The position numbers and the translations under genes are program-made. 64,000 nt of DNA from contig NZ_VIUE01000015.1 of NCBI RefSeq assembly GCF_007828215.1, positions 62,001 through 126,000 of the forward strand. The letters are read 5' to 3'. Origin of the DNA: Pseudomonas sp. SJZ074. GTDB taxonomy: Bacteria > Pseudomonadota > Gammaproteobacteria > Pseudomonadales > Pseudomonadaceae. Of this stretch, positions 21,660-28,816 are shown piece by piece. The notes beneath the pieces are model-generated. The model searched no databases, was not told the origin of the DNA, and saw nothing but the letters and a program-made list of their open reading frames with translations. Position 1 is the first letter of the stretch; every line of letters starts with the position of its first letter.

Positions 21660-22252
21660 AGAGTTACCACGTAGGCGATGCTGGGCTTGTTGAGGGTGAA
21701 GCCCTGGGGCGGATTACGGTTTACCTGGCCGCCGACTTCGACCGCGTGAGCGAAGCCTACGTGAAGGCCGGCGAGCGGGAGCATGAGCTGCAGCTCCGCA
21801 TAGCCCAGCTTGAGCAGTCCGAAAAGCAGATGCAGGAAACGGTAGGCCTTGTGATGCGCACTGGTGCCCGCGTCATCGCCGAGCGCGATGCCCTGCAACA
21901 ACTGCTCAACCAGCGCGACGAAGCGATTCACGACCTGGAACAGCGTCGCCATGCAGAGCAGCAGGCGTGTCAGGCGGCAGAGCAACGCGTGGAAGAGTTG
22001 AGGGACAGGAAGAACTCAATCGTCGCGTTGCAAGCCGCTCTTGCCAAAGCACGCGAATGGCTGGGCGATGGTAAGTACGCCGACGGACTGCACCGTGAGC
22101 ACTGGACTCCAGAGTATGCCGCGTTGATCGACTGTATCGACGCCGCCCTCAACCCCACCGCCGAGGCTGCAAGCGAACGAGCAGAAGATGACCGTTGGCT
22201 TCAAATGAAAGATGACGCGGAACGAGCAGAGTACAGCGACCATGAAGAATAA
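21647..22252 (+). CDS. Coiled-coil phage protein of unknown function
   Basis: A 201-residue protein. A long coiled coil (about residues 40-125, rich in Glu, Gln and Leu) precedes an ending with LAKAREWLGDGKYADGLHRE. Such 'DUF-type' accessory coiled coils are common near phage integrase ends. It starts thirteen bases inside the previous gene and overlaps the next. Confidence 0.6.
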   Translation: MDSVKSYHVGDAGLVEGEALGRITVYLAADFDRVSEAYVKAGEREHELQLRIAQLEQSEKQMQETVGLVMRTGARVIAERDALQQLLNQRDEAIHDLEQRRHAEQQACQAAEQRVEELRDRKNSIVALQAALAKAREWLGDGKYADGLHREHWTPEYAALIDCIDAALNPTAEAASERAEDDRWLQMKDDAERAEYSDHEE

Positions 22253-22853
22253 AACCGTAACCCTGGACCGGGAGCTGGTGGAGCGTGCTGTCATGCGTCC
22301 GGGCAAAGAATCCCTTGCGGTAAACAACGCGGACATCATTGCCCGTGGCCGAGCGCAAGCCGAGATCCGCGAACTGCTAGCGGCTGAGCCTGTGCCGCCT
22401 GCTGGCGGGGAGCCGGAAGTGCATCGCTATCAAGTCGTAAAAATGCTTTCCGAGGATGGCAATAAGATCGACTATAAGCCGCATGGCCCGTGGGTGGTGA
22501 TGGCGGACGCACACGATGCTCACGTCGCCCGGCTACAGGCTGAGGTCGCGCGACTGAAATTGGGATGGGCGGGAAGCCGAGATAGTTACCAAAAATTAAT
22601 GCACGAAAAACTCGCCCTGCAATCCGAGCTGACCAAGGCGCGGGGGTTGTTCGAGGCTATTTTAAACGACCCGCGACTGGTGGTTGCTATGCCTTCTGAT
22701 TTGATCGGCAACGCCAAAGCGTTGCTCGCCCACCAATCCGCGCCAGCCGCGAAGGCATTCGGCTTCAGCGTCGTCGAGGATCCAACCCTGACCCTCGGTG
22801 AAATTAAGCTCGTGCAGGCACCCGACTACTTCAAATGCATGAAAGGTGAATAA
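22242..22853 (+). CDS. Phage protein of unknown function
   Basis: A 203-residue protein beginning MKNKTVTLDRELVERA. The start at 22242 lies in the end of the preceding gene. The early part AQAEIRELLAAEPVPPAGGE is a widespread module of accessory phage proteins, followed by a coiled-coil stretch near residues 100-140. The function is unknown. Confidence 0.6.
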   Translation: MKNKTVTLDRELVERAVMRPGKESLAVNNADIIARGRAQAEIRELLAAEPVPPAGGEPEVHRYQVVKMLSEDGNKIDYKPHGPWVVMADAHDAHVARLQAEVARLKLGWAGSRDSYQKLMHEKLALQSELTKARGLFEAILNDPRLVVAMPSDLIGNAKALLAHQSAPAAKAFGFSVVEDPTLTLGEIKLVQAPDYFKCMKGE

Positions 22854-22856
22854 CCC

Positions 22857-23102
22857 ATGAACACAATGCGCACAGATGATCGGCAGGAAGCGCCGATCCA
22901 GTACATCAAACTCCCCGAGGTCCGGAGGATCTGCGGCCTGAGCACCGCAACCATTTACCGGATGGCGGTCAAAGGCGAGTTCCCGAAACAGGTCAAGTTG
23001 GGAGCCGCGGCTGTAGCCTGGGTCAAGGCCGAGGTCGACCAATGGGCAGCCAGCAAGGCGTCGGCCCGTGGTCAGTCGCCAGACTCCAGCGAATCCAGGT
23101 AA
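22857..23102 (+). CDS. AlpA-like excisionase
   Basis: An 81-residue protein with YIKLPEVRRICGLSTATIYR and MAVKGEFPKQVKLG, the winged-helix of AlpA-type regulators, ending in VAWVKAEVDQWA. Beside an integrase this is the excisionase position. It is last in the PL-like operon and its 3' end overlaps that of the convergent integrase by 31 bases, so each transcript is antisense to the other. Confidence 0.85.
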   Translation: MNTMRTDDRQEAPIQYIKLPEVRRICGLSTATIYRMAVKGEFPKQVKLGAAAVAWVKAEVDQWAASKASARGQSPDSSESR

Positions 23103-24283
23103 TCAGCCCAGTCCTGCATCATCCCCCGCCTCTGCTCAACAAACTCAGCATGGTTGTACGCGTCGCCAATGTGGGATAGCTGAGCGTCGATCCATCTCTC
23201 GTTGTATCCCATCTCATTCAAGGCAGTTGATATCGTGGCGCGGATCCCGTGCCCCGTGAGCTTGCCCTTGTATCCCATCCGTGAAACGGCTGAATTGACT
23301 GTGCCATCGCTTATCGGCTTGCGCGGGTCATTGCGACCCGCGATAAGCAAGCGATAGCCACCAGTTAGCTGGTGCACACGCTTCGCCTCTTCTACTGCCT
23401 GCCGCGAAAGCGGGACCAGGTACGGTGGAATCTCCCCGCTTTGCGTTCTAACCCTCTTCTGAAGTTGTTTCACAATCCCCGGCGGTATCGTCCACAACGC
23501 ATTCTCGAAATCAAACTGATCAGCGGTTGCGCTGCGCAGTTCGATAGTTCGCACTCCGGTCAGCAACAGTAACCGGATAGCACTGCGCACATACTCCGCG
23601 CACCGGCAAGCGCGCAGTGTCCTGAGAAAGCCTTTCAGCTCGTCCCGCTTCAAGAATGGGTTATGCTGCACTGGCGGCTCTGGCTGGGCCACGATATCCA
23701 GATCAGCGGCAGGGTTGATATCTATCAGCCCTTCAGCCATACCGTACCGGAATATCTCATTGAGCCATGACCGGCACTTCTTGGCCGAATTCAGGGCCCC
23801 GCGCTTCTCAACCCGGCGCATCGCCCTCAGCACGTCGGCGCGCTTGAGCTGGTCCAACGGGTACTTCCCCAGCTCGGGGATCAGGTCCTTGTCCAAGTAG
23901 AGCCGCGCCTGCACGGCGGCCCCCTTGCGAGCCTTCGACCAGCGCGGCAGCTTGAAGTCGTGCCAGCGGTTGGCAACCGCCTCAAACGTGTTCTCTTGAC
24001 GGATGGCGGCTTCGGCCTTCGCCTGCCGGCGCTCAATGCGCGGGTCTATGCCCTTGGCTACCAGGGCTCGGGCCTGGTCCCGCCGCTCTCGAGCATCACG
24101 CAGACCGATCTCTGGGTAAGTTCCGAGGGATATCCGCACCTGCTTGCCGTGCCATGTGAACCGGAAGTGCCACGACTTGGTGCCGTTGGGCGCGATGTGC
24201 AGGGCAAGACCGCTGCCATCCGTGATGGTGTAGGCCTTTTCCGTGGGCTTTGCCTGGCGTACCGCTGTGTCCGTGAGGGGCAT
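23072..24283 (-). CDS. P4-family tyrosine integrase
   Basis: A 403-residue integrase. The N-terminal DUF4102 domain (ITDGSGLALHIAPNGTKSWH, residues 20-39) is that of P4-type integrases. A SAM-like arm covers about 98-190. The catalytic residues are Arg245 (TGVRTIELR), His345 and Arg348 (HGIR), His371 and Tyr376 (AYNHAEFV). It joins phage and tRNA att sites. The gene reads away from the tRNA, and the 163 bases between them carry repeated short sites that could be its arm-binding sites. A two-sided inverted repeat stands just before its start. Confidence 0.95.
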   Translation of the reverse strand: MPLTDTAVRQAKPTEKAYTITDGSGLALHIAPNGTKSWHFRFTWHGKQVRISLGTYPEIGLRDARERRDQARALVAKGIDPRIERRQAKAEAAIRQENTFEAVANRWHDFKLPRWSKARKGAAVQARLYLDKDLIPELGKYPLDQLKRADVLRAMRRVEKRGALNSAKKCRSWLNEIFRYGMAEGLIDINPAADLDIVAQPEPPVQHNPFLKRDELKGFLRTLRACRCAEYVRSAIRLLLLTGVRTIELRSATADQFDFENALWTIPPGIVKQLQKRVRTQSGEIPPYLVPLSRQAVEEAKRVHQLTGGYRLLIAGRNDPRKPISDGTVNSAVSRMGYKGKLTGHGIRATISTALNEMGYNERWIDAQLSHIGDAYNHAEFVEQRRGMMQDWADYLDSLESGD

Positions 24284-24284
24284 T

Positions 24285-24332
24285 AGTACATCACCTAGTC
24301 ACTCGAATTTAAGATGTGCTGGATGATGTACT
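24285..24332. promoter_or_regulatory. Inverted repeat at the integrase start
   Basis: AGTACATCA (24285-24293) is repeated inverted as TGATGTACT (24324-24332), 30 bases apart, just upstream of the integrase start. It could be an operator for int or a protein-binding site of the att region. Confidence 0.5.
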
Positions 24333-24340
24333 ATTTATCA

Positions 24341-24420
24341 TGAGAAGCAATGGGCACAAATGAGAAAGCTTGAGAAGGAAAAAGCCCAGGTCTACGCTGG
24401 TAGCTCGGGCTTATGAGAAG
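24341..24420 (+). repeat. Four TGAGAA repeats, candidate integrase arm sites
   Basis: TGAGAAG occurs at 24341-24347, 24371-24377 and 24414-24420, and TGAGAAA at 24361-24367. All have the same orientation between int and the tRNA end. Short direct repeats in this position are typical of arm-type integrase sites. A hairpin AAGCCC/GGGCTT (24382-24411) lies among them. Confidence 0.5.
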
Positions 24421-24446
24421 AGCTGAAAGCCGTTGAAAAGTTGATC

Positions 24447-24522
24447 TGGTGCCCGAGACAGGAATCGAACCTGCGACCTTCGCGTTACGAGTGCGCTGCT
24501 CTACCGACTGAGCTACACGGGC
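24447..24522 (-). tRNA. tRNA-Thr (CGT), prophage attachment site
   Basis: 76 bases including an encoded CCA (24449-24447). The anticodon loop CTCGTAA gives anticodon CGT, which reads ACG (Thr). The T-arm GGTTCGATTCC is standard. The 3' end faces the prophage, so the phage integrated into this gene and left it complete. The att core should be within the 3' half, but the second copy is outside the window. Confidence 0.95.
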
Positions 24523-24530
24523 GGTGGCTA

Positions 24531-24560
24531 AACCTAGCATCGTCACCTGTGGCCAGGCAA
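24531..24560 (-). promoter_or_regulatory. Possible promoter of tRNA-Thr
   Basis: On the - strand TTGCCT (24560-24555) and TAGGTT (24536-24531) are 18 bases apart, ending about eight bases before the tRNA. Confidence 0.4.
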
Positions 24561-24589
24561 CCAGCTACGCAAGGATTTTCCCCACACAG

Positions 24590-24620
24590 CAAAACGCCCC
24601 GAACCAGTCGGGGCGTTTTG
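24590..24620. terminator. Bidirectional terminator behind pnp
   Basis: A 13-bp stem CAAAACGCCCCGA/TCGGGGCGTTTTG with a 5-base loop has A- and T-runs at its sides. It closes pnp on the - strand. Confidence 0.9.
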
Positions 24621-24647
24621 CTGTTCAGCAGTCAGGCGAAGGGGTGA

Positions 24648-26753
24648 TTAAACGCCCGATGCCTTGGCCGCCGCCACGTCCTTGATGGACAGCTTGATAC
24701 GGCCGCGGTTGTCCACGTCCAGTACCAGCACTTCAACTTCCTGGCCTTCTTTCAGGATGTCGGTCACTTTCTCGACGCGAGCATCGCTCAACATGGAGAT
24801 GTGAACCAGACCGTCCTTGCCTGGCAGGATGTTGACGAAGGCGCCGAAGTCGACGATGCGCTCGACCTTGCCGACGTAGATCTTGCCGATCTCGGCTTCT
24901 GCGGTGATGCCCAGGACGCGCTGGCGAGCTGCCTCTGCCGCTTCCTTGGTTTCGCCGAAGATCTTGATCGAACCGTCGTCTTCGATGTCGATCGAGGCCT
25001 TGGTTTCTTCGCAGATCGCACGGATGGTCGCGCCGCCTTTACCGATGACGTCACGGATCTTGTCGGTGTCGATCTTCATCGCGATCATGGTCGGAGCGTT
25101 TTCCGACAGCTCGGTACGGGACTGACCGATCACCTGGTTCATCTGGCCGAGGATGTTCAGGCGCGCTTCCAGGGCTTGGCCCAGGGCGATTTCCATGATC
25201 TCTTCGGTGATGCCCTTGATCTTGATGTCCATCTGCAGTGCGGTCACGCCTTTGGCGGTACCGGCCACTTTGAAGTCCATGTCGCCCAAATGGTCTTCGT
25301 CACCCAGGATGTCGGTCAGGACGGCGAATTTCTCGCCTTCCTTCACCAGGCCCATGGCGATACCGGCAACCGGCGCCTTCATCGGCACGCCAGCGTCCAT
25401 CAAGGCCAGGGAAGCGCCGCAGACCGAAGCCATGGAACTCGAACCGTTGGACTCGGTGATTTCCGATACCACGCGGATGGTGTACGGGAACACATCGGCG
25501 TCCGGCAGCATGGCCTGGACCGAACGACGGGCCAGACGGCCGTGACCGATTTCGCGACGACCGGCACCACCCATGCGACCACACTCGCCCACCGAGAACG
25601 GAGGGAAGTTGTAGTGCAGCATGAACGGGTCTTTCTTCTCGCCTTCCAGGGTGTCCAGCAGTTGCGCGTCACGGGCGGTGCCCAGTGTGGCAACGACCAG
25701 GGCCTGGGTTTCGCCACGGGTGAACAGCGCCGAACCGTGGGTCTTCGGCAGTACGCCGACTTCAATATTCAGCGGACGTACGGTGCGGGTGTCGCGACCG
25801 TCGATACGTGGTTTGCCGTTGACGATGTTCTCGCGAACCGTGCGGTATTCGATTTCACCGAAAGCAGCCTTCACGTCGGCGGCCGATGGCTGGCCTTCTT
25901 CGCCGGACAGCTTGGCAACGACCTGATCCTTCAACTCGCCCAGGCGTGCATAACGGTCGGCCTTGACGGTGATGGTGTAAGCCTGGGAGATCGCTTCGCC
26001 GAACTCGGCACGGATCGTACCCAGCAGCTCGGTGGCTTCGGCTTGCGGAGCCCAGGTCCAGGTTGGCTTGGCGGCTTCGGCGGCCAGTTCCTTGACGGCG
26101 TTGATCACCACCTGGAACTCGTCGTGGGCGAACAGCACGGCGCCCAGCATCTGGTCTTCGGTCAGTTCCTTGGCTTCGGATTCAACCATCAGCACGGCTT
26201 CGGAAGTACCGGCAACGACCATGTCCAGGCTCGAAGCCTTCAGTTGCTCGTAGGTCGGGTTCAGCAGGTAGCCGGTGCTTTCGTGGAACGCAACGCGGGC
26301 AGCGCCGATGGGGCCATCGAAAGGAATGCCGGAGATAGCCAGCGCAGCCGAGGTACCGATCATCGCAGCGATGTCCGGATCGGTCTTCTTGCTGGTGGAA
26401 ACGACGGTGCAGACAACCTGCACTTCGTTCATGAAGCCTTCTGGGAACAGCGGACGGATCGGACGGTCGATCAGTCGGGAAGTCAGGGTTTCTTTTTCGG
26501 AAGGACGGCCTTCACGCTTGAAGAAACCGCCAGGGATCTTACCGGCAGCGTAAGTCTTTTCCTGGTAGTGAACAGACAGAGGGAAGAAGCCCTTGCCTGG
26601 ATCGGCCTGCTTGGCACCGACAACGGTCACCAATACGCTGACGTCGTCGTCAACGGTGACCAGCACTGCGCCGGAGGCCTGACGGGCGATACGGCCAGTC
26701 TCGAGGGTAACGGTCGACTGACCGAACTGGAATTTTTTGATTACCGGGTTCAC
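24648..26753 (-). CDS. pnp: Polynucleotide phosphorylase
   Basis: A 701-residue phosphorolytic 3'-5' exoribonuclease, full length. Two RNase PH domains are followed by a KH domain (IRDVIGKGGATIRAICEETK, near 560) and an S1 domain near 620-690 (VGKVERIVDFGAFVNILPGK). It degrades RNA, often with RNase E in the degradosome. The start codon is GTG (26753), with AGG upstream. It follows rpsO after 175 bases, the usual rpsO-pnp arrangement in which pnp controls its own message. Confidence 0.97.
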   Translation of the reverse strand: MNPVIKKFQFGQSTVTLETGRIARQASGAVLVTVDDDVSVLVTVVGAKQADPGKGFFPLSVHYQEKTYAAGKIPGGFFKREGRPSEKETLTSRLIDRPIRPLFPEGFMNEVQVVCTVVSTSKKTDPDIAAMIGTSAALAISGIPFDGPIGAARVAFHESTGYLLNPTYEQLKASSLDMVVAGTSEAVLMVESEAKELTEDQMLGAVLFAHDEFQVVINAVKELAAEAAKPTWTWAPQAEATELLGTIRAEFGEAISQAYTITVKADRYARLGELKDQVVAKLSGEEGQPSAADVKAAFGEIEYRTVRENIVNGKPRIDGRDTRTVRPLNIEVGVLPKTHGSALFTRGETQALVVATLGTARDAQLLDTLEGEKKDPFMLHYNFPPFSVGECGRMGGAGRREIGHGRLARRSVQAMLPDADVFPYTIRVVSEITESNGSSSMASVCGASLALMDAGVPMKAPVAGIAMGLVKEGEKFAVLTDILGDEDHLGDMDFKVAGTAKGVTALQMDIKIKGITEEIMEIALGQALEARLNILGQMNQVIGQSRTELSENAPTMIAMKIDTDKIRDVIGKGGATIRAICEETKASIDIEDDGSIKIFGETKEAAEAARQRVLGITAEAEIGKIYVGKVERIVDFGAFVNILPGKDGLVHISMLSDARVEKVTDILKEGQEVEVLVLDVDNRGRIKLSIKDVAAAKASGV

Positions 26754-26928
26754 GGTGTCCTACCTTCTTTGTGGCTCTTGGGGAACTTGTCTTCTTGCGA
26801 AATTCTTGGGCAGTGCGGGGAATCGGCCCAACGACTGTCCAGATAAAACTTGAGGCTGGGAGCCTGCCGGCTGCCGACGCAAAGCGCTGGCAACTGACAG
26901 ACCACCAACCTCATAGCGCAATCGCTTA

Positions 26929-27198
26929 TTAGCGACGCAGACCCAGGCGGCCGATCAAGGTGCTGTAACGATTAACGTCCTTGCCCTTGAGGTAGTCCAG
27001 CAGCTTACGACGCTGGTTTACCATGCGGATCAGACCACGACGGGAGTGGTGATCTTTACCGTTGGCCTTGAAGTGACCTTGCAGTTTGTTGATGTTGGCG
27101 GTCAGCAGTGCAACTTGCACTTCTGGCGAACCAGTATCACCAACAGCTTGCTGGTAGTCGGTCACGATCTGAGCTTTTTCTTCAACGCTGAGTGCCAT
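26929..27198 (-). CDS. rpsO: 30S ribosomal protein S15
   Basis: An 89-residue S15, normal length, with GDTGSPEVQVALLTANINKL and HHSRRGLIRMVNQRRKLLDY. It binds 16S rRNA early in 30S assembly. It stands between truB and pnp, as in most gammaproteobacteria. A small hairpin with AGGCT/AGCCT arms lies behind it (about 26,850-26,863). Confidence 0.98.
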   Translation of the reverse strand: MALSVEEKAQIVTDYQQAVGDTGSPEVQVALLTANINKLQGHFKANGKDHHSRRGLIRMVNQRRKLLDYLKGKDVNRYSTLIGRLGLRR

Positions 27199-27340
27199 GT
27201 GGCTTTCCTCTTGTGAGGTACCGTTTCCGGGGAAACCGTACCAACAGGCCAGGGACAGATCCCTGTATCTATAAATGAGTAGTGACCGTGCCTGTTAACA
27301 GCCACACTCGCCCGCCTGCTGTTACACAGACGGGTTCCGG

Positions 27341-28258
27341 TCATTCCGACCGAATCAGTCGACGCGGCGCAATGCGCCCGTCTTCGCTCACTTCACCGAT
27401 ACCGATGAAGCGACCGTTGTGATCCTGTACCCGGACCATACCGAATTTCGGCGCATCCGGGGCACGCACCGGCTGGCCATTGAGCCAGTAAAATGCGCTG
27501 TGTTCCGAGAACTGCAACAGCGGCCAGTCCAGCAGCCCACTGTCCGATGGCATCAGGAAACGGTCGACCGCTTCGTTGCCACCTTCGGCATGTACCGCTT
27601 CAAGCTCTTCCAGCGTAACCGTCTGGGCCAGCGTGAAAGGCCCGGCCTGGGTCCGTCGCAACTCTGCCACGTACGCACCACAGCCCAGTTGCTCACCAAT
27701 ATCCTCCACCAGGGTGCGGATATAAGTGCCTTTGCTGCAATCCACGGCGAGCCGTACAGTATTACCGTCAAAGGCCAGCAATTCCAAGCGCGCAATAGTA
27801 ACAGAACGCGGTTCACGCTCCACTACTTCGCCTGCACGGGCCAGTTTATACAATGGCTGCCCATCCCGCTTCAGGGCGGAGTACATCGGCGGTATCTGAC
27901 TGATTTGCCCACGAAATCCGGGCAGCACTGCTTCGATATCAGCCTGACCAACGGTCACCGGCCGCTCACGCAGAACCTCACCTTCGGCGTCCGCCGTGGT
28001 GGTGGTCTTGCCCAGTTGCGCCAGGGTTTCATAACCCTTGTCGGAGTCGAGCAGGTATTGGGAGAACTTGGTCGCCTCGCCGAAGCACAGCGGCAGCACA
28101 CCGGTGGCCAGCGGATCGAGGCTGCCGGTATGCCCGGCCTTCTCGGCATTGAGCAGCCAGCGAACCTTCTGCAAGGCTGCGTTGGAGGTGAACCCCAACG
28201 GCTTGTCGAGCAGGATGATACCGCTGACGTTACGACGAATACGTTTGACCTGAGCCAC
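27341..28258 (-). CDS. truB: tRNA pseudouridine(55) synthase
   Basis: A 305-residue TruB. The N-terminal LLDKPLGFTSN and HTGSLDPLATGVLPLCFGEA contain the catalytic Asp in GSLDPL. The C-terminus (about 245-305) forms the PUA-type RNA-binding part. It makes pseudouridine 55 in the T-arm of tRNAs. It lies three bases behind rbfA. Confidence 0.97.
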   Translation of the reverse strand: MAQVKRIRRNVSGIILLDKPLGFTSNAALQKVRWLLNAEKAGHTGSLDPLATGVLPLCFGEATKFSQYLLDSDKGYETLAQLGKTTTTADAEGEVLRERPVTVGQADIEAVLPGFRGQISQIPPMYSALKRDGQPLYKLARAGEVVEREPRSVTIARLELLAFDGNTVRLAVDCSKGTYIRTLVEDIGEQLGCGAYVAELRRTQAGPFTLAQTVTLEELEAVHAEGGNEAVDRFLMPSDSGLLDWPLLQFSEHSAFYWLNGQPVRAPDAPKFGMVRVQDHNGRFIGIGEVSEDGRIAPRRLIRSE

Positions 28259-28261
28259 CGG

Positions 28262-28657
28262 TTACTCCTTGGTGTCTTCGGGTTCAGCCGCGTGCTGACT
28301 GTCTTCAGCCACGGCACGCTCGATCAACGCCGACAGATGCGCGCCCCGGGCAACGCTTTCGTCGTAATGGAAATGCAGCTGTGGAACACTGCGCAGCTTC
28401 ATTTCCCTGGCCAACTGCATGCGCAGGAAACCGGCGGCCGAGTTGAGCACCTTGATGCTCTGGGCGACGTCATCGGCGCCGTCCTGCCCCATCACCGTGA
28501 TGAAAATCTTTGCATGACCGACGTCACGGCTGACTTCCACAGCGGTAATGGTGACCAGGCCGACACGCGGGTCCTTGACTTCGCGACGGATCAGCTGGGC
28601 CAGCTCGCGCTGCATCTGATCGCCGATTCGTTGGGTACGGCTATATTCTTTTGCCAT
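28262..28657 (-). CDS. rbfA: Ribosome-binding factor A
   Basis: A 131-residue RbfA with RTQRIGDQMQRELAQLIRRE and LRMQLAREMKLRSVPQLHF, a KH-like fold. It helps mature the 30S subunit and is needed in the cold. It lies between infB and truB. A long hairpin without T-run (28712-28745) separates it from infB and may be a processing site. Confidence 0.97.
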   Translation of the reverse strand: MAKEYSRTQRIGDQMQRELAQLIRREVKDPRVGLVTITAVEVSRDVGHAKIFITVMGQDGADDVAQSIKVLNSAAGFLRMQLAREMKLRSVPQLHFHYDESVARGAHLSALIERAVAEDSQHAAEPEDTKE

Positions 28658-28711
28658 GTCTTGCTACCTGTTACTGCCCCACGGTGAAACCCGCGAGGTC
28701 TGAAAGCGGCA

Positions 28712-28745
28712 AACGCCCGGCCTGACAAAAGCCAGACCGGGCGTT
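28712..28745 (-). other. Hairpin between infB and rbfA
   Basis: AACGCCCGG pairs with CCGGGCGTT over a partly paired loop. No T-run follows on the - strand, so it may be a processing or stability element or a weak terminator. Confidence 0.5.
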
Positions 28746-28816
28746 GCGTTTAGAGCCCGCCAGCGAAGCAGCGCATGTTCATGCGGCTACCCGATGCGGC
28801 TCTTGAAGTACGCGAG

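Larger units (their letters stand above)
1..24446. mobile_element. Lambda-like podoviral prophage, one end only
   Basis: Integrase and excisionase genes lie next to the 3' end of a tRNA-Thr gene, and everything to the left is phage-like: repressor, operators, replication, recombination, lysis and capsid genes. The left end is outside the window, so about 24.4 kb of it is visible. The portal is of the head-to-tail-connecting type and the tail genes match T7 tubular proteins, which indicates a short-tailed virion of the BPP-1/epsilon15 kind. All recognisable genes are intact, so the element may be functional. No terminase gene is visible here. The right boundary is taken as the end of the tRNA gene and could lie within it, because phages of this type usually recreate the tRNA 3' end. 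Confidence 0.93.

Noticed and set aside
24341..24420. CRISPR-like repeats near the integrase
   Set aside because: Repeat units are only 7 bases, spacing is irregular (20, 10, 43), and no cas gene is near.
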